Assembly (NCBI GenBank): GCA_025964625.1
Contig: JAOPYL010000141.1
Span: 1 to 37,182 of the forward strand
Source: Actinoallomurus sp.
GTDB lineage: Bacteria; Actinomycetota; Actinomycetes; Streptosporangiales; Streptosporangiaceae
Direction of reading: 5' to 3'
DNA length: 37,182 nt
Positions 22,802-33,106 of this stretch are shown piece by piece. Below the pieces are notes generated by a model. That model was given only the letters and a program-made list of their open reading frames with translations. It was not told the DNA's origin and made no database searches. Every line of letters starts with the position of its first letter. The stretch's first letter is position 1. A program made the position numbers and the translations under genes.

Positions 22802-25389
22802 CGGCCAGACCTTCCCCGGACGGAGTCGACATGGGAGGTGAGCATCGGGTCGGCCATGTCCGGCGTGTACACGGGCAGCGTCACGATCATGGTCAGGCCG
22901 CCACCGGGCGTCTCCTCGGGCTGGAGGGTGCCGCCCATGGCCTCGACCAGCCCGCGCGACAGCGCCAGGCCGAGCCCGACCCCGGTGTCGTTGTCACGGT
23001 CTCCAAGCCGCTGGAAGGGCAGGAACACGCGGTCACGGTCGGCCCGCGGAATCCCCGGCCCGCGGTCGATGATCCGCACCTCGACGTGGTCGGCGTGCGA
23101 GCTGGCGGTCACCAGTGTGGGGTCCTTCGGCGAGCCGTAGCGGAGAGCGTTGGACATCAGGTTGACCAGGACCCGCACCAGCAGCGAAGGGTCGGCGATC
23201 ACATCCGGCAGACCGTCGGGAACCTGGACGCGTACGGCGGAACCGGCCGGGCCGAGGTGGTCGATCGCGGGCGACACCACCTCCTCGACGGCGACCGGCT
23301 GGGCGGCCACGCCCAGTGCGCCCGCTTGCAGGCGGCTCATGTCCAGCAGGTTGGCGACCAACCGGTCCAGCCGGTCGAGCGACTCGTCCGCGGTGGCGAG
23401 CAGCTCCTCCCGCTCCACCTGGGTCCAGGTGACCTCGCCGGTGCGCAGGCTCTCTACGGCCGCCTTGGCCGACGACAGTGGTGAGCGCAGGTCGTGGCTG
23501 ACCGCGGTGAGCAGGGCGGTCCGCATGCGATCCGCCTCGGCCAGCGGGCGGGCCTGCTCGGCCTCCTCGGCCAGGCGGTGCTGCCGCAACGCCAGCGCGG
23601 TCTGCGCCGCGAACGCCTCCAGCACGCGCTGGTCGGCTGCCGAAGGTGTAGGCCCGCGGAGCACGAGCGCCAGGTCGTCGTCGATGGAGACGTCGGCGTC
23701 GCCCTCATCCGGGCTGCAGCAGGGTTCACCCCCGACGTTCGCGACGATCCGCCAGCGTTCCGGGTCGGCCTGCCGACCGGGCGTCAGGGGGGTGTCCGGA
23801 CGCCTCTCCAGCAGCGTCGCGGAGGTGAGCCCGAACGTCACGCGGAGCCGTTCGAGCAGATCGCCGGGGGTGCTCTCACCCCGCAGCACACTGCCCGCCA
23901 GATTGGACAGCAGCTCGGCGTCGGCACTGGCACGGGAGCCTTGGCGGGTACGCCTGGCGGCCATGTCCACCACCACGCTGACCGACACGGCCACCAGGAT
24001 GTACGCGGTCAGCGCGAGGACGTTCTCCCACTCGTCGATCGTGAACTGGTAGATCGGCGGGGTGAAGTAGTAGTTCAGCAGCAGCGAGCCGGTGACGGCG
24101 GCGAACAGCGCCGGGGCCAGCCCGCCGACCAGCGCCACCCCGACCACCGCCACGAGGAAGAGCAGGATCTCGCTGGGCAGCGAGAGCTGGCCGCGCAGGT
24201 TGGCGAGCAGCAGGGTCAGCGCCGGGAGACCTGCGGCGGCCAGCCCGAACGCCAGGCCCTGGCGGCCCCGGGTCAGCCCGCCGGCCCGCCCGGACCTCCG
24301 CCGGCCCTGGCTGACCGCCTCATGCGTGACCATGTGCACGTCGATCGGCCCGGACATCGCGGTCGCGGTCACGCCCACCCCGCGGGAGAAGAGCTGGGCG
24401 AAGCGTCCTCGCCGCGATGCGCCGAGGACCAGCTGGGTCGCGTTGACGCCACGGGCGAAGTCCAGCAGCGCCTGCGGGATGTCGTCGCCGACGACCTGGT
24501 GGTACGTGCCGCCGAGGCTCTCCACGAGGTCCCGCTGGCGCGCCAGGGCCGCGGGGTTGGCGCCGGTCAGCCCGTCGCCGACGGTCACGTGCACGGCGAA
24601 CAGGTCGGAGCCCTTCGCACGGTCGGCGATCCGCGCCGCCCGCCGGATGAGCGTGTCGCCCTCACGGCCGGCGGTGAGTGCGACGACGACGCGCTCCCGC
24701 GCCTCCCAGGTCTTACTGATGCGGTGGTCGGCGCGGTAATGATCGAGCTGGTCGTCGACCTTGTCGGCCAGCCACAGCAGAGCCAGCTCGCGCAGCGCGA
24801 TCAGGTTGCCGACGCGGAAGTAGTTGGACAGCGCCGCGTCGATCTTCTCGGGCTGGTAGATGTTGCCGTGCGCCATCCGGCGGCGCAGCGCCTCGGGGGC
24901 CATGTCCACCAGCTCCACCTGCTCCGCGCGCCGCACGACCTCATCGGGCACGGTCTCCCGCTGGGCCACCCCGGTGATCTGCTCGACGACGTCGTTGACC
25001 GAGTCGAGATGCTGGATGTTCACGGTGGTGATCACATCGATGCCGGCGTCGAGGACGTCCTCGACGTCGCGCCACCGCTTCTCATACCGGGAACCGGGGA
25101 TGTTGGTGTGGGCCAGCTCGTCGATCAGCACGACCGCCGGCCGCCGCGCGATCACCGCGTCCGCGTCCAGCTCGGTGAAGCTGGTCCCCCGGTACTCGAT
25201 GGTCTTACGGGAGACCGTCTCCAGCCCTTCGAGCAGCTCGATGGTGCGCGGGCGGCCGTGGCACTCCACGTACCCGATGACCACGTCGGTGCCGCGGGAG
25301 AGACGGCGGTGACCCTCACACAGCATCGCGTAGGTCTTGCCGACGCCTGGCGCTGCTCCCAGATACACGCGCAGTCGGCCACGCGCCAT
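22798..25389 (-). CDS. kdpD: KdpD sensor histidine kinase (copy 2)
   Basis: A complete 863-residue KdpD: GRLRVYLGAAPGVGKT (Walker A), the KdpD domain to about residue 215, a Usp-like domain (~250-370, LGASRRGRF), four membrane helices (~400-500, LLLNYYFTPPIYQF), a GAF-like segment, H632 in SHDLRSPL, N box NLMSNALRYG, DRGPGIP and GVGLGLALSRG. ATG 25389 has GGAGGTGA six bases upstream. It follows kdpC by 16 bases and overlaps kimA3. No response regulator is directly attached, so it either shares the KdpE beside copy 1 or has another partner. The copies are clearly paralogous but differ throughout, so the duplication is not recent or one was acquired. Confidence 0.92.
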   Translation of the reverse strand: MARGRLRVYLGAAPGVGKTYAMLCEGHRRLSRGTDVVIGYVECHGRPRTIELLEGLETVSRKTIEYRGTSFTELDADAVIARRPAVVLIDELAHTNIPGSRYEKRWRDVEDVLDAGIDVITTVNIQHLDSVNDVVEQITGVAQRETVPDEVVRRAEQVELVDMAPEALRRRMAHGNIYQPEKIDAALSNYFRVGNLIALRELALLWLADKVDDQLDHYRADHRISKTWEARERVVVALTAGREGDTLIRRAARIADRAKGSDLFAVHVTVGDGLTGANPAALARQRDLVESLGGTYHQVVGDDIPQALLDFARGVNATQLVLGASRRGRFAQLFSRGVGVTATAMSGPIDVHMVTHEAVSQGRRRSGRAGGLTRGRQGLAFGLAAAGLPALTLLLANLRGQLSLPSEILLFLVAVVGVALVGGLAPALFAAVTGSLLLNYYFTPPIYQFTIDEWENVLALTAYILVAVSVSVVVDMAARRTRQGSRASADAELLSNLAGSVLRGESTPGDLLERLRVTFGLTSATLLERRPDTPLTPGRQADPERWRIVANVGGEPCCSPDEGDADVSIDDDLALVLRGPTPSAADQRVLEAFAAQTALALRQHRLAEEAEQARPLAEADRMRTALLTAVSHDLRSPLSSAKAAVESLRTGEVTWTQVEREELLATADESLDRLDRLVANLLDMSRLQAGALGVAAQPVAVEEVVSPAIDHLGPAGSAVRVQVPDGLPDVIADPSLLVRVLVNLMSNALRYGSPKDPTLVTASSHADHVEVRIIDRGPGIPRADRDRVFLPFQRLGDRDNDTGVGLGLALSRGLVEAMGGTLQPEETPGGGLTMIVTLPVYTPDMADPMLTSHVDSVRGRSGR

Positions 25390-25405
25390 TTCCCGTCACC
25401 TCCGA

Positions 25406-26326
25406 TCACGCATGGAACGGGAACTTCCTGTCCAGTTCGATGTTGAGTTGCAGGACGTTGACCCGGGGGGCGCCGAGGAAGCCGAGCACCCGGCCGTCCT
25501 CGTTGTCCTTGATCGCCTGAAGCACCTGCTCCTCCGGGACACCGCGGGTCTTGGCGATCCGCGGCGCCTGGAGCCGCGCGTACTCCGGCGAGATGTGTGG
25601 GTCGAGGCCGCTGCCACTCGCGGTCACCGCGTCCGCGGGCACCTTCGGCCTGGCCGGCGCATTGCCGCGGATCGGCACGATCGCGCCCTTCGAATAGTCC
25701 TCACCGTACTTCGCACACTCGACGGTGACACCCCCGTAGGTGGCGATGAACGGCTTGGCCACCACGCCGCACTGCTCGTTGAGGCTGACGACGCGGGTCG
25801 GCCTGGCCACGTGCCCGGCCCTGTCACGGGGGCCGATGACGGACAGCACCGTCCCCACACCGCCAGGGGTGCAGAACGGACGGGCTCCGCTCACGCCCTC
25901 CAGCTCGCCGACCGCCCTGCTGCGGGAGCAGACCTGTGTGAGCAGGCTGTCCCTGGCCGTCTTCGCGGTGATCTCCGCGGCCTTGTTCGCCGGGTTCTTC
26001 GGCAGCGTGTCGACGATGTCTTCTGGGCCGAGGTTGCTCGCGCCGGTCGCCGTCGGGTCGTAGCCGGTCCCGGCGTTGGAGGGGCGGCTCTGGAAGTACT
26101 GCTTGAGCGGGTTGCCGTTCTTGTCGGTGAAGGCCTGGCCGATGATCCGGCTGCCGACCGTACGGCCGCCGCTCGTGACCATCGAGCCCTCGGCCTGGCT
26201 GTGCAGGCCGGGGACGAAGGTGACCGCCCAGACGGCGAGTGGGTACGCCACTCCGGTGATCACGGTCAGGACGAGCAGGGCGCGGACCGCGGCCAGGTGC
26301 TGGCGGATCCAGGTTGGCAGGCGCAT
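25406..26326 (-). CDS. kdpC: KdpC, potassium-transporting ATPase subunit, with a long insert
   Basis: The single-span subunit that stabilises KdpB on KdpA. Residues ~12-32 form the membrane anchor (AVRALLVLTVITGVAYPL), followed by the conserved GSRIIGQAF, YFQSRPS and, at the end, VTASGSGLDPHISPEYARLQ. Length is 306 residues against about 190-200 in most bacteria. The extra ~95 residues lie between KTARDSLL (~120) and NAPARPKVPADAV (~225) and contain four cysteines (QVCSR, PFCTP, EQCGV, VECAK). On the outer face these could form two disulfides. The insert looks like an actinobacterial variant rather than an error, because frame and codon use are unbroken. It follows kdpB by one base. Confidence 0.93.
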   Translation of the reverse strand: MRLPTWIRQHLAAVRALLVLTVITGVAYPLAVWAVTFVPGLHSQAEGSMVTSGGRTVGSRIIGQAFTDKNGNPLKQYFQSRPSNAGTGYDPTATGASNLGPEDIVDTLPKNPANKAAEITAKTARDSLLTQVCSRSRAVGELEGVSGARPFCTPGGVGTVLSVIGPRDRAGHVARPTRVVSLNEQCGVVAKPFIATYGGVTVECAKYGEDYSKGAIVPIRGNAPARPKVPADAVTASGSGLDPHISPEYARLQAPRIAKTRGVPEEQVLQAIKDNEDGRVLGFLGAPRVNVLQLNIELDRKFPFHA

Positions 26327-26327
26327 G

Positions 26328-28543
<2,216 letters not shown>

Positions 28544-28544
<1 letters not shown>

Positions 28545-30205
28545 CAGTGGATTCCTTCGGCCAACGGCCCGAGCGCGAGCGCCGGGAGGAACGTGAGGGC
28601 GACGAGGATCACCGTGACACCGGCGACCATGCCGATGAACTGGGGACGGTGGGTCGGCAGCGTGCCCTCCGACGCAGGCGTCTGCCCCTGCCTGGCGAGT
28701 GACCCGGCCAGCCCCAGCACGAAGATCATGGGCAGGAACCGGCCGGTCGCCATCGCCAGGCCGAGGGCGGTGTCGTACCAGGCGGTGTTCACGGTGATCC
28801 CGGCGAACGCCGACCCGTTGTTGTTGGACGCCGAGGTGAACGCGTACAGGACCTCGGACAGGCCGTGCGGCCCGCGGTTCAGCATCGCGGCACGCTCGCC
28901 CGGCAGGGCCATCGCGAAGGCGGTGCCGACGAGCACGCAGATCGGCGTGATCAGGAAGTACATCGACGCGAACTTGATCTCGCGGCTGCTGATCTTCTTC
29001 CCGAGGTACTCGGGCGTGCGGCCCACCATGAGGCCGGCCACGAACACCGTGATCACGGCGAGGATCAGCATGCCGTACAGGCCCGATCCGGTGCCGCCGG
29101 GTGCGACCTCGCCCAGCATCATGTTGAACATCGTCATCATGCCGCCGAGGCTCGTGTAGGAGTCGTGGAAGGAGTTCACGGCGCCGGTGGAGGTCAGGGT
29201 GGTCGCGTCGGCGAACGTCGCCGAGTTCGGCACCCCGAAGCGCGTCTCGACGCCCTCCATGGCGGACCCGATCGCCGTTGGAACGGTGCCGTGGTGGGCG
29301 AGCTGGAAGAAGGAGATCAGTGTGACGCTGACGACGGCCAGGGTCGCCATCACCGCGACGATCGCGTAGCCCTGCTTGTTGTTGCCGACCATCCGGCCGA
29401 ACGTCCGGGGCAGGCTGAAGCTGATCACCAGCAGCAGGAAGATCTCCAGCCAGTTCGTCCACACGGTCGGGTTCTCGAACGGATGAGCGGAGTTGGCGTT
29501 GTAGAAGCCGCCGCCGTTGGTCCCGAGCTCCTTGATGGCCTCCTGACTCGCGACCGGCCCGCCGGTGATGGCCTGCTTGGCACCGGCGAGGGTCTGGATC
29601 GTGTGCGGGTCGTGGAAGTTCTGCACGGCCCCGCCGATGACCAGCACGATCGCGGCGACGAAGGCGAACGGGAGCAGGATCCGCAGTACGCAGCGCACGA
29701 GGTCGACCCAGAAGTTGCCGAGCAGTTCGGTCGTCTTTCGCGCGAAGCCGCGCACGAGGACGATCGCAACGGCGATGCCCACGGCGGCGGACACGAAGTT
29801 CTGCACGGCGAGCCCGGCCATCTGCACGAGATGGCCCATGGTCGACTCACCGGAGTAGGACTGCCAGTTGGTGTTGGTGACGAAACTGATGGCCGTGTTC
29901 CAGGCCTGGTGCGTGACGACCGGCTTGAACCCCAGGCTCAGCATCAGGTGGTTCTGCAGCCGCTGGAAGCCGTACAGGAACAGCACCGAGACCATCGAGA
30001 AGGCCAGCACGCTGCGGGCATAGACGGCCCACGTCTGCTCGGTGTCCGGCCTGGCGCCGATCAGGCGGTAGATCCCGCGCTCGACGCGCGAGTGTTTCGT
30101 ACCGGTGAAGACCCGGTACATGTAGTCGCCCAGCGGCCGGTAGGCCAGGGCCAGAGCGAGCACGAGCGATCCGGTGAACAGGATTCCCGCAGCCGTCGCA
30201 CTCAT
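28544..30205 (-). CDS. kdpA: KdpA, potassium channel-like subunit
   Basis: The K+-selective membrane subunit, 553 residues with about ten helices. It shows the repeated selectivity-filter organisation of the SKT superfamily, best seen at [19 protein letters not shown], and [20 protein letters not shown] and NNNGSAFAG in the other repeats. ATG 30205 directly follows the kdpF stop, with GGAG about eight bases upstream. Its end shares a base with kdpB. Sequence is complete, so the complex should be functional for high-affinity K+ uptake. Confidence 0.97.
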
Positions 30206-30295
30206 CTAGAAACGCTCCGGGAACAACAGGGCGGCGATCAGGTAGACCGACAGGGCGACGACCAGAACCAGCCCGACGACATTCTCGATGGTCAC
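30206..30295 (-). CDS. kdpF: KdpF, small stabilising subunit
   Basis: A 29-residue single-helix peptide, MTIENVVGLVLVVALSVYLI...LLFPERF, the typical KdpF ending in a short FPE(R/K)F. It starts at GTG 30295 with GGGGAGG four bases upstream and ends on the base before the kdpA ATG. KdpF packs against KdpA and helps complex stability. Confidence 0.93.
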   Translation of the reverse strand: MTIENVVGLVLVVALSVYLIAALLFPERF

Positions 30296-30359
30296 GCCGC
30301 CTCCCCACCGTGCGGGTCGTCAACGCCTGAGCGACACGGCATTGACCGGCTGGCGGCGC

Positions 30360-30443
30360 TCACAGGCGTTCGACCGCCTTCACGACCAGGCCGAACAGGG
30401 CGAAGACCGCCACTGTCAGCAGGATGTATGCCAGGTCAGCCAT
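30360..30443 (-). CDS. Small single-helix membrane protein upstream of kdpF
   Basis: A 27-residue peptide, MADLAYILLTVAVFALFGLV followed by VKAVERL, with one membrane helix and a short basic-acidic tail. Start ATG 30443 overlaps the end of the upstream gene by eight bases and has GAGGGA about eight bases before it. Peptides of this kind precede kdpF in several actinobacterial kdp operons. It resembles KdpF in size and topology and may be a second small subunit of the pump (inference). Confidence 0.7.
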   Translation of the reverse strand: MADLAYILLTVAVFALFGLVVKAVERL

Positions 30444-30738
30444 CTCTCGATCCCTCTGTTCGATGTGCGGAAGGCCGCTTGCCCTGAGCCGCGCCGCGCC
30501 GGCGCGGTACCTCGTACGCGGGGCGCGACATCCCCGGTGTTTCAATCAGCTCGCGGGTGGTCTGGTGGAAATCCACCCACAGCGGATCCGCATGCCGATG
30601 GCAGCGCCTGGCCTCGATCGCGGCGTGCACCGAGCCTGAGACCAGCCCGCCGAGGAGGAGCACCACGGCACGGCCTGCGTTGGCAGCCCCCGTGATGTCG
30701 ATGTAGCCGTAGGCGTGCACGTCAAACCCGTGACGCAC
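30436..30738 (-). CDS. Unrecognised small protein leading the kdp operon
   Basis: A 100-residue protein from GTG 30738 that I do not recognise. It has one hydrophobic segment (AGRAVVLLLGGLVSGSVHAAI) and a conserved-looking DPLWVDFHQTTRELIE. Third-position GC is strong across the frame, so it is coding. It overlaps the next small gene by eight bases, which supports one operon. The frame reads on upstream as LRLDSYGRRRLVV without a start before a stop. Meanwhile, the best ribosome site (GAGGAGG, with ATG at 30791) is in another frame, giving an 81-residue reading that ends at 30546. A single-base deletion near 30785 may have separated the start from the body. GGCGGAGG nine bases before GTG 30738 could still serve. 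Confidence 0.55.
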   Translation of the reverse strand: MRHGFDVHAYGYIDITGAANAGRAVVLLLGGLVSGSVHAAIEARRCHRHADPLWVDFHQTTRELIETPGMSRPAYEVPRRRGAAQGKRPSAHRTEGSRDG

Positions 30739-30886
30739 GACCAGGCGCCTCCGCCCGTAAGAGTCCAGGCGGAGGATTCCAGGCGCGTCATCGCATCCTC
30801 CTCGTGCGTGCTACAAGACCCCGCTCTGGGGGCACGCCAGGAGTAAACGCCCGGAATAGATGGATTCGACCAGTGTTGACGGTCCC

Positions 30887-30924
30887 TTAGCGCCGCTCTC
30901 GCCGTCCTTAACGAATCTCTAACG
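30887..30924. promoter_or_regulatory. Triple-hexamer box upstream of the kdp operon (candidate KdpE operator)
   Basis: TTAGCG (30887), TTAACG (30908) and CTAACG (30919) on the plus strand, spaced 21 and 11 bases start to start, exactly as upstream of kimA2. It lies about 95 bases before ATG 30791 and 150 before GTG 30738, a reasonable activator distance for a leadered operon. The region 30792-30948 is otherwise non-coding and relatively AT-rich on the operon side (AATCCATCTATTCC could hold the -10). Confidence 0.6.
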
Positions 30925-30948
30925 CCAGGCCCGGGTCTCCCGCCGGGC

Positions 30949-31839
30949 TCAGGAGCGCGCGACCCGCAGCAGGTGATGGGCGGGCGCGGGCAGCTCACGA
31001 CCGCGCGGCCATACCGCCCGGAGCACGCGGTCGAGACTCAGCTCGGACGGCACCTCCACGAGTCGCCCCGCCGCGATCTCGTCCGCGACGGCGAGCGCGC
31101 TCAGCACGGCGGGCGCGGTGCCTGAGACGGCCGCCGCACGCAGTGGCGCGGTGGCGCCCAGCTCCAGTGCCGGCTCCGCCACTCCCCCGTGGCCGGCCAG
31201 CGCCGCCTCCAGGGTCTCGCGGGTGCCGGAGCCCGCCTCACGCAAGAGCAGCGGGGTCGCGGCGAGCTCGACCGGGCGCAGGGGGCGGCGCTTGCGCGCC
31301 CAGGGGTGGCCGGGTGCCACCACGACGACGAGACGATCCCGGGCGACGGCACGGCTGTGCAGGTCGCGCGGCGCGCCGCGGCCCTCGATGAAGCCGAGAT
31401 CGGCCTCGCCGGCCCGTAGCCGCTGGATCACGTGCGTGCTGTTGGCGACGTTCAGCTCCACGTGCACGCTGGGATCCACGTCTCTGAGCGCCACCAGCCA
31501 GCCGGGCACGAGATGCTCGGCGATGGTCAGGCTCGCCGTCACGCGCAACCGGCCGCGCCGGCGGGCGCTGAGCACCGCGGCCCCTTCGACGAGCGCGTGC
31601 GCCTGGTCGAGCACGGCCCGCGCCCAGTCCGTCACCACCAGCCCGGCGGACGTGAGCCGGGATCCGCTGGTCGAACGCACGAGGAGCTGAACGCCCAGCC
31701 GCCGCTCCAGTGTGCGCATCCGGGCGCTCGCCGACGGCTGGCTGATTTCCTGCCGCGCCGCCGCCTGGCCGAGGCTGCCGGTCTCGGCGACGGCCACCAG
31801 CAGCTCCAGCGCATCCAGGTCCGGCAGCCGGGGGGGCAT
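30949..31839 (-). CDS. LysR family transcriptional regulator
   Basis: A 296-residue regulator: N-terminal winged helix-turn-helix (LELLVAVAETGSLGQAAARQEISQPSAS, residues ~9-36), a linker helix, and a periplasmic-binding-type ligand domain (LRVTASLTIAEHLVPGWL, ADLGFIEG, LLLREAGSGTRETLE). It is divergent from the YeiH-type gene with only 70 bases between, the usual arrangement for a LysR protein controlling its neighbour. YeiE- and CysB/CbbR-type regulators are the nearest groups by overall pattern. The inducer may be a sulfur oxyanion if the neighbour exports one; this is inference. No T-N11-A site could be chosen with confidence. Confidence 0.92.
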   Translation of the reverse strand: MPPRLPDLDALELLVAVAETGSLGQAAARQEISQPSASARMRTLERRLGVQLLVRSTSGSRLTSAGLVVTDWARAVLDQAHALVEGAAVLSARRRGRLRVTASLTIAEHLVPGWLVALRDVDPSVHVELNVANSTHVIQRLRAGEADLGFIEGRGAPRDLHSRAVARDRLVVVVAPGHPWARKRRPLRPVELAATPLLLREAGSGTRETLEAALAGHGGVAEPALELGATAPLRAAAVSGTAPAVLSALAVADEIAAGRLVEVPSELSLDRVLRAVWPRGRELPAPAHHLLRVARS

Positions 31840-31909
31840 AGAGGAACCCTATGGCCTCCCAACCGAACACCCGGTAGTGCGGGCTTCCCAGAGGGCCGAT
31901 GCTGAGGCC

Positions 31910-33013
31910 ATGTCGATCTTCACGACGCGATCGCCGGCGCCGCCCGACCCGGCCGACCGCGCTCTCCCGCGCGCTGCCGAGCCCAAGGTCATGGCAGGTG
32001 CGCGGGTGACCGCGGCGAGCCGGGTGCGCGAGCTCGCCCCCGGGCTGGCCGTGTGCGCGGCGGCGGTGCTCGCGGCGTGGGGGATGCACCGGCTGGCGGG
32101 CGCGGTCCCCACCCTCACGGCCGCCCTGCTGCTGGGCGTGATCGCGGTCAACACCGGCGTCCTTCCCGCGGCCGTGCGGGCCGGGTCACGCTTCGCCGCG
32201 AGCACGCTGATGCGGGCGGGCGTCGTTCTCCTGGGACTGCGGATCTCGCTGAGCGACATCGTCGGTCTCGGCTGGCAGACCATTGTCATGGCCGTGGTCG
32301 TGCTGCTCGCGACGTTCTTCGGAACCCAGTGGCTGGGACGCCGGATGGGCGTGCCCCCCCGGATGTCGCTGCTGGTCGCGTCCGGCTTCGCGATCTGCGG
32401 CGCGTCCGCCGTCGCCGCGGTCAACGGCGTCCTCGGCTCGCGTCCGGGCGACCACGAGGCCGAGCGCGACACCGCGACCGCGGTCGCCCTCGTCACGTTG
32501 TGCGGCACCCTGGCGATCGCGGTCATGCCGGCCGCCGGGCACCTGCTCGGCCTGTCACCGTACGACCTCGGCCGCTGGGTCGGGGCCAGTGTGCACGACG
32601 TCGGCCAGGTCGTCGCCACCGCCACCGTCGCGGGCCCGGCGGCGCTTCTCCCGGCGGTCACGGTCAAGCTGATCCGGGTGGCCATGCTCGCACCGGTCAC
32701 GGCGGCGACCGCGCTGTGGGTACGGCGTGGAGCCGAGGCCGGCGGGCGGCGGCGCCCGCCGGCCCTGCCGCTGTTCCTGCTCGGCTTCCTCGTCATGATG
32801 GCGCTCCGCTCGACCGGGGAGCTCCCCCAAGGCCTCCTGGACGGGGCGGGCACCGCGAAAGACCTGCTGTTCGCCGCCGCGATGTTCGGCCTCGGCAGCG
32901 CCGTACGCCTCCGCGTGCTGATCCGGACGGGGCACCGCGCCCTACTCCTCGGCCTCACCTCATGGATACTGATCGCCGGCGTGTCCTACGCCGGCGTCAT
33001 GCTCACCCGCTGA
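31910..33013 (+). CDS. YeiH/UPF0324 family putative sulfate exporter-like membrane protein
   Basis: A 367-residue membrane protein with about ten helices. Family hallmarks are LMRAGVVLLGLRISLSDI, FGTQWLGRRMG, ASGFAICGASAVAAVNGVL and VGASVHDVGQVVATA, matching the Cons_hypoth698 (YeiH) family. The start ATG 31910 follows GAGG closely; upstream of it the frame is antisense to the LysR gene. YeiH is annotated as a putative sulfate exporter and is usually paired with a LysR gene, as here. Substrate is unproved. It ends before a strong hairpin that closes the potassium island on the right. Confidence 0.9.
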   Translation: MSIFTTRSPAPPDPADRALPRAAEPKVMAGARVTAASRVRELAPGLAVCAAAVLAAWGMHRLAGAVPTLTAALLLGVIAVNTGVLPAAVRAGSRFAASTLMRAGVVLLGLRISLSDIVGLGWQTIVMAVVVLLATFFGTQWLGRRMGVPPRMSLLVASGFAICGASAVAAVNGVLGSRPGDHEAERDTATAVALVTLCGTLAIAVMPAAGHLLGLSPYDLGRWVGASVHDVGQVVATATVAGPAALLPAVTVKLIRVAMLAPVTAATALWVRRGAEAGGRRRPPALPLFLLGFLVMMALRSTGELPQGLLDGAGTAKDLLFAAAMFGLGSAVRLRVLIRTGHRALLLGLTSWILIAGVSYAGVMLTR

Positions 33014-33060
33014 CCCGGTGGCCGTCCATGAATGTGGGTCACGCGAACAGGCGAAGCGAA

Positions 33061-33097
33061 GATCCCGCCACCGATGACGGTCATCGGTGGCGGGATC
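33061..33097. terminator. Strong bidirectional hairpin terminator
   Basis: A perfect 17-base stem: GATCCCGCCACCGATGA (33061-33077) and TCATCGGTGGCGGGATC (33081-33097), with a CGG loop. It sits between the convergent YeiH-like and DUF3710 genes, ten bases past the DUF3710 stop. Confidence 0.8.
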
Positions 33098-33106
33098 CGG
33101 AAAAGC

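Noticed and set aside
28545-29462. Upstream extension of the kdpB frame into kdpA
   Set aside because: This part overlaps kdpA fully and is Arg/His/Asp-rich. The conserved KdpB sequence and a good ribosome site mark the start at 28544.
31840-31909. LysR-binding site between the LysR and YeiH genes
   Set aside because: Several weak T-N11-A matches exist in 70 bases, but none is clearly palindromic, so no site is called.
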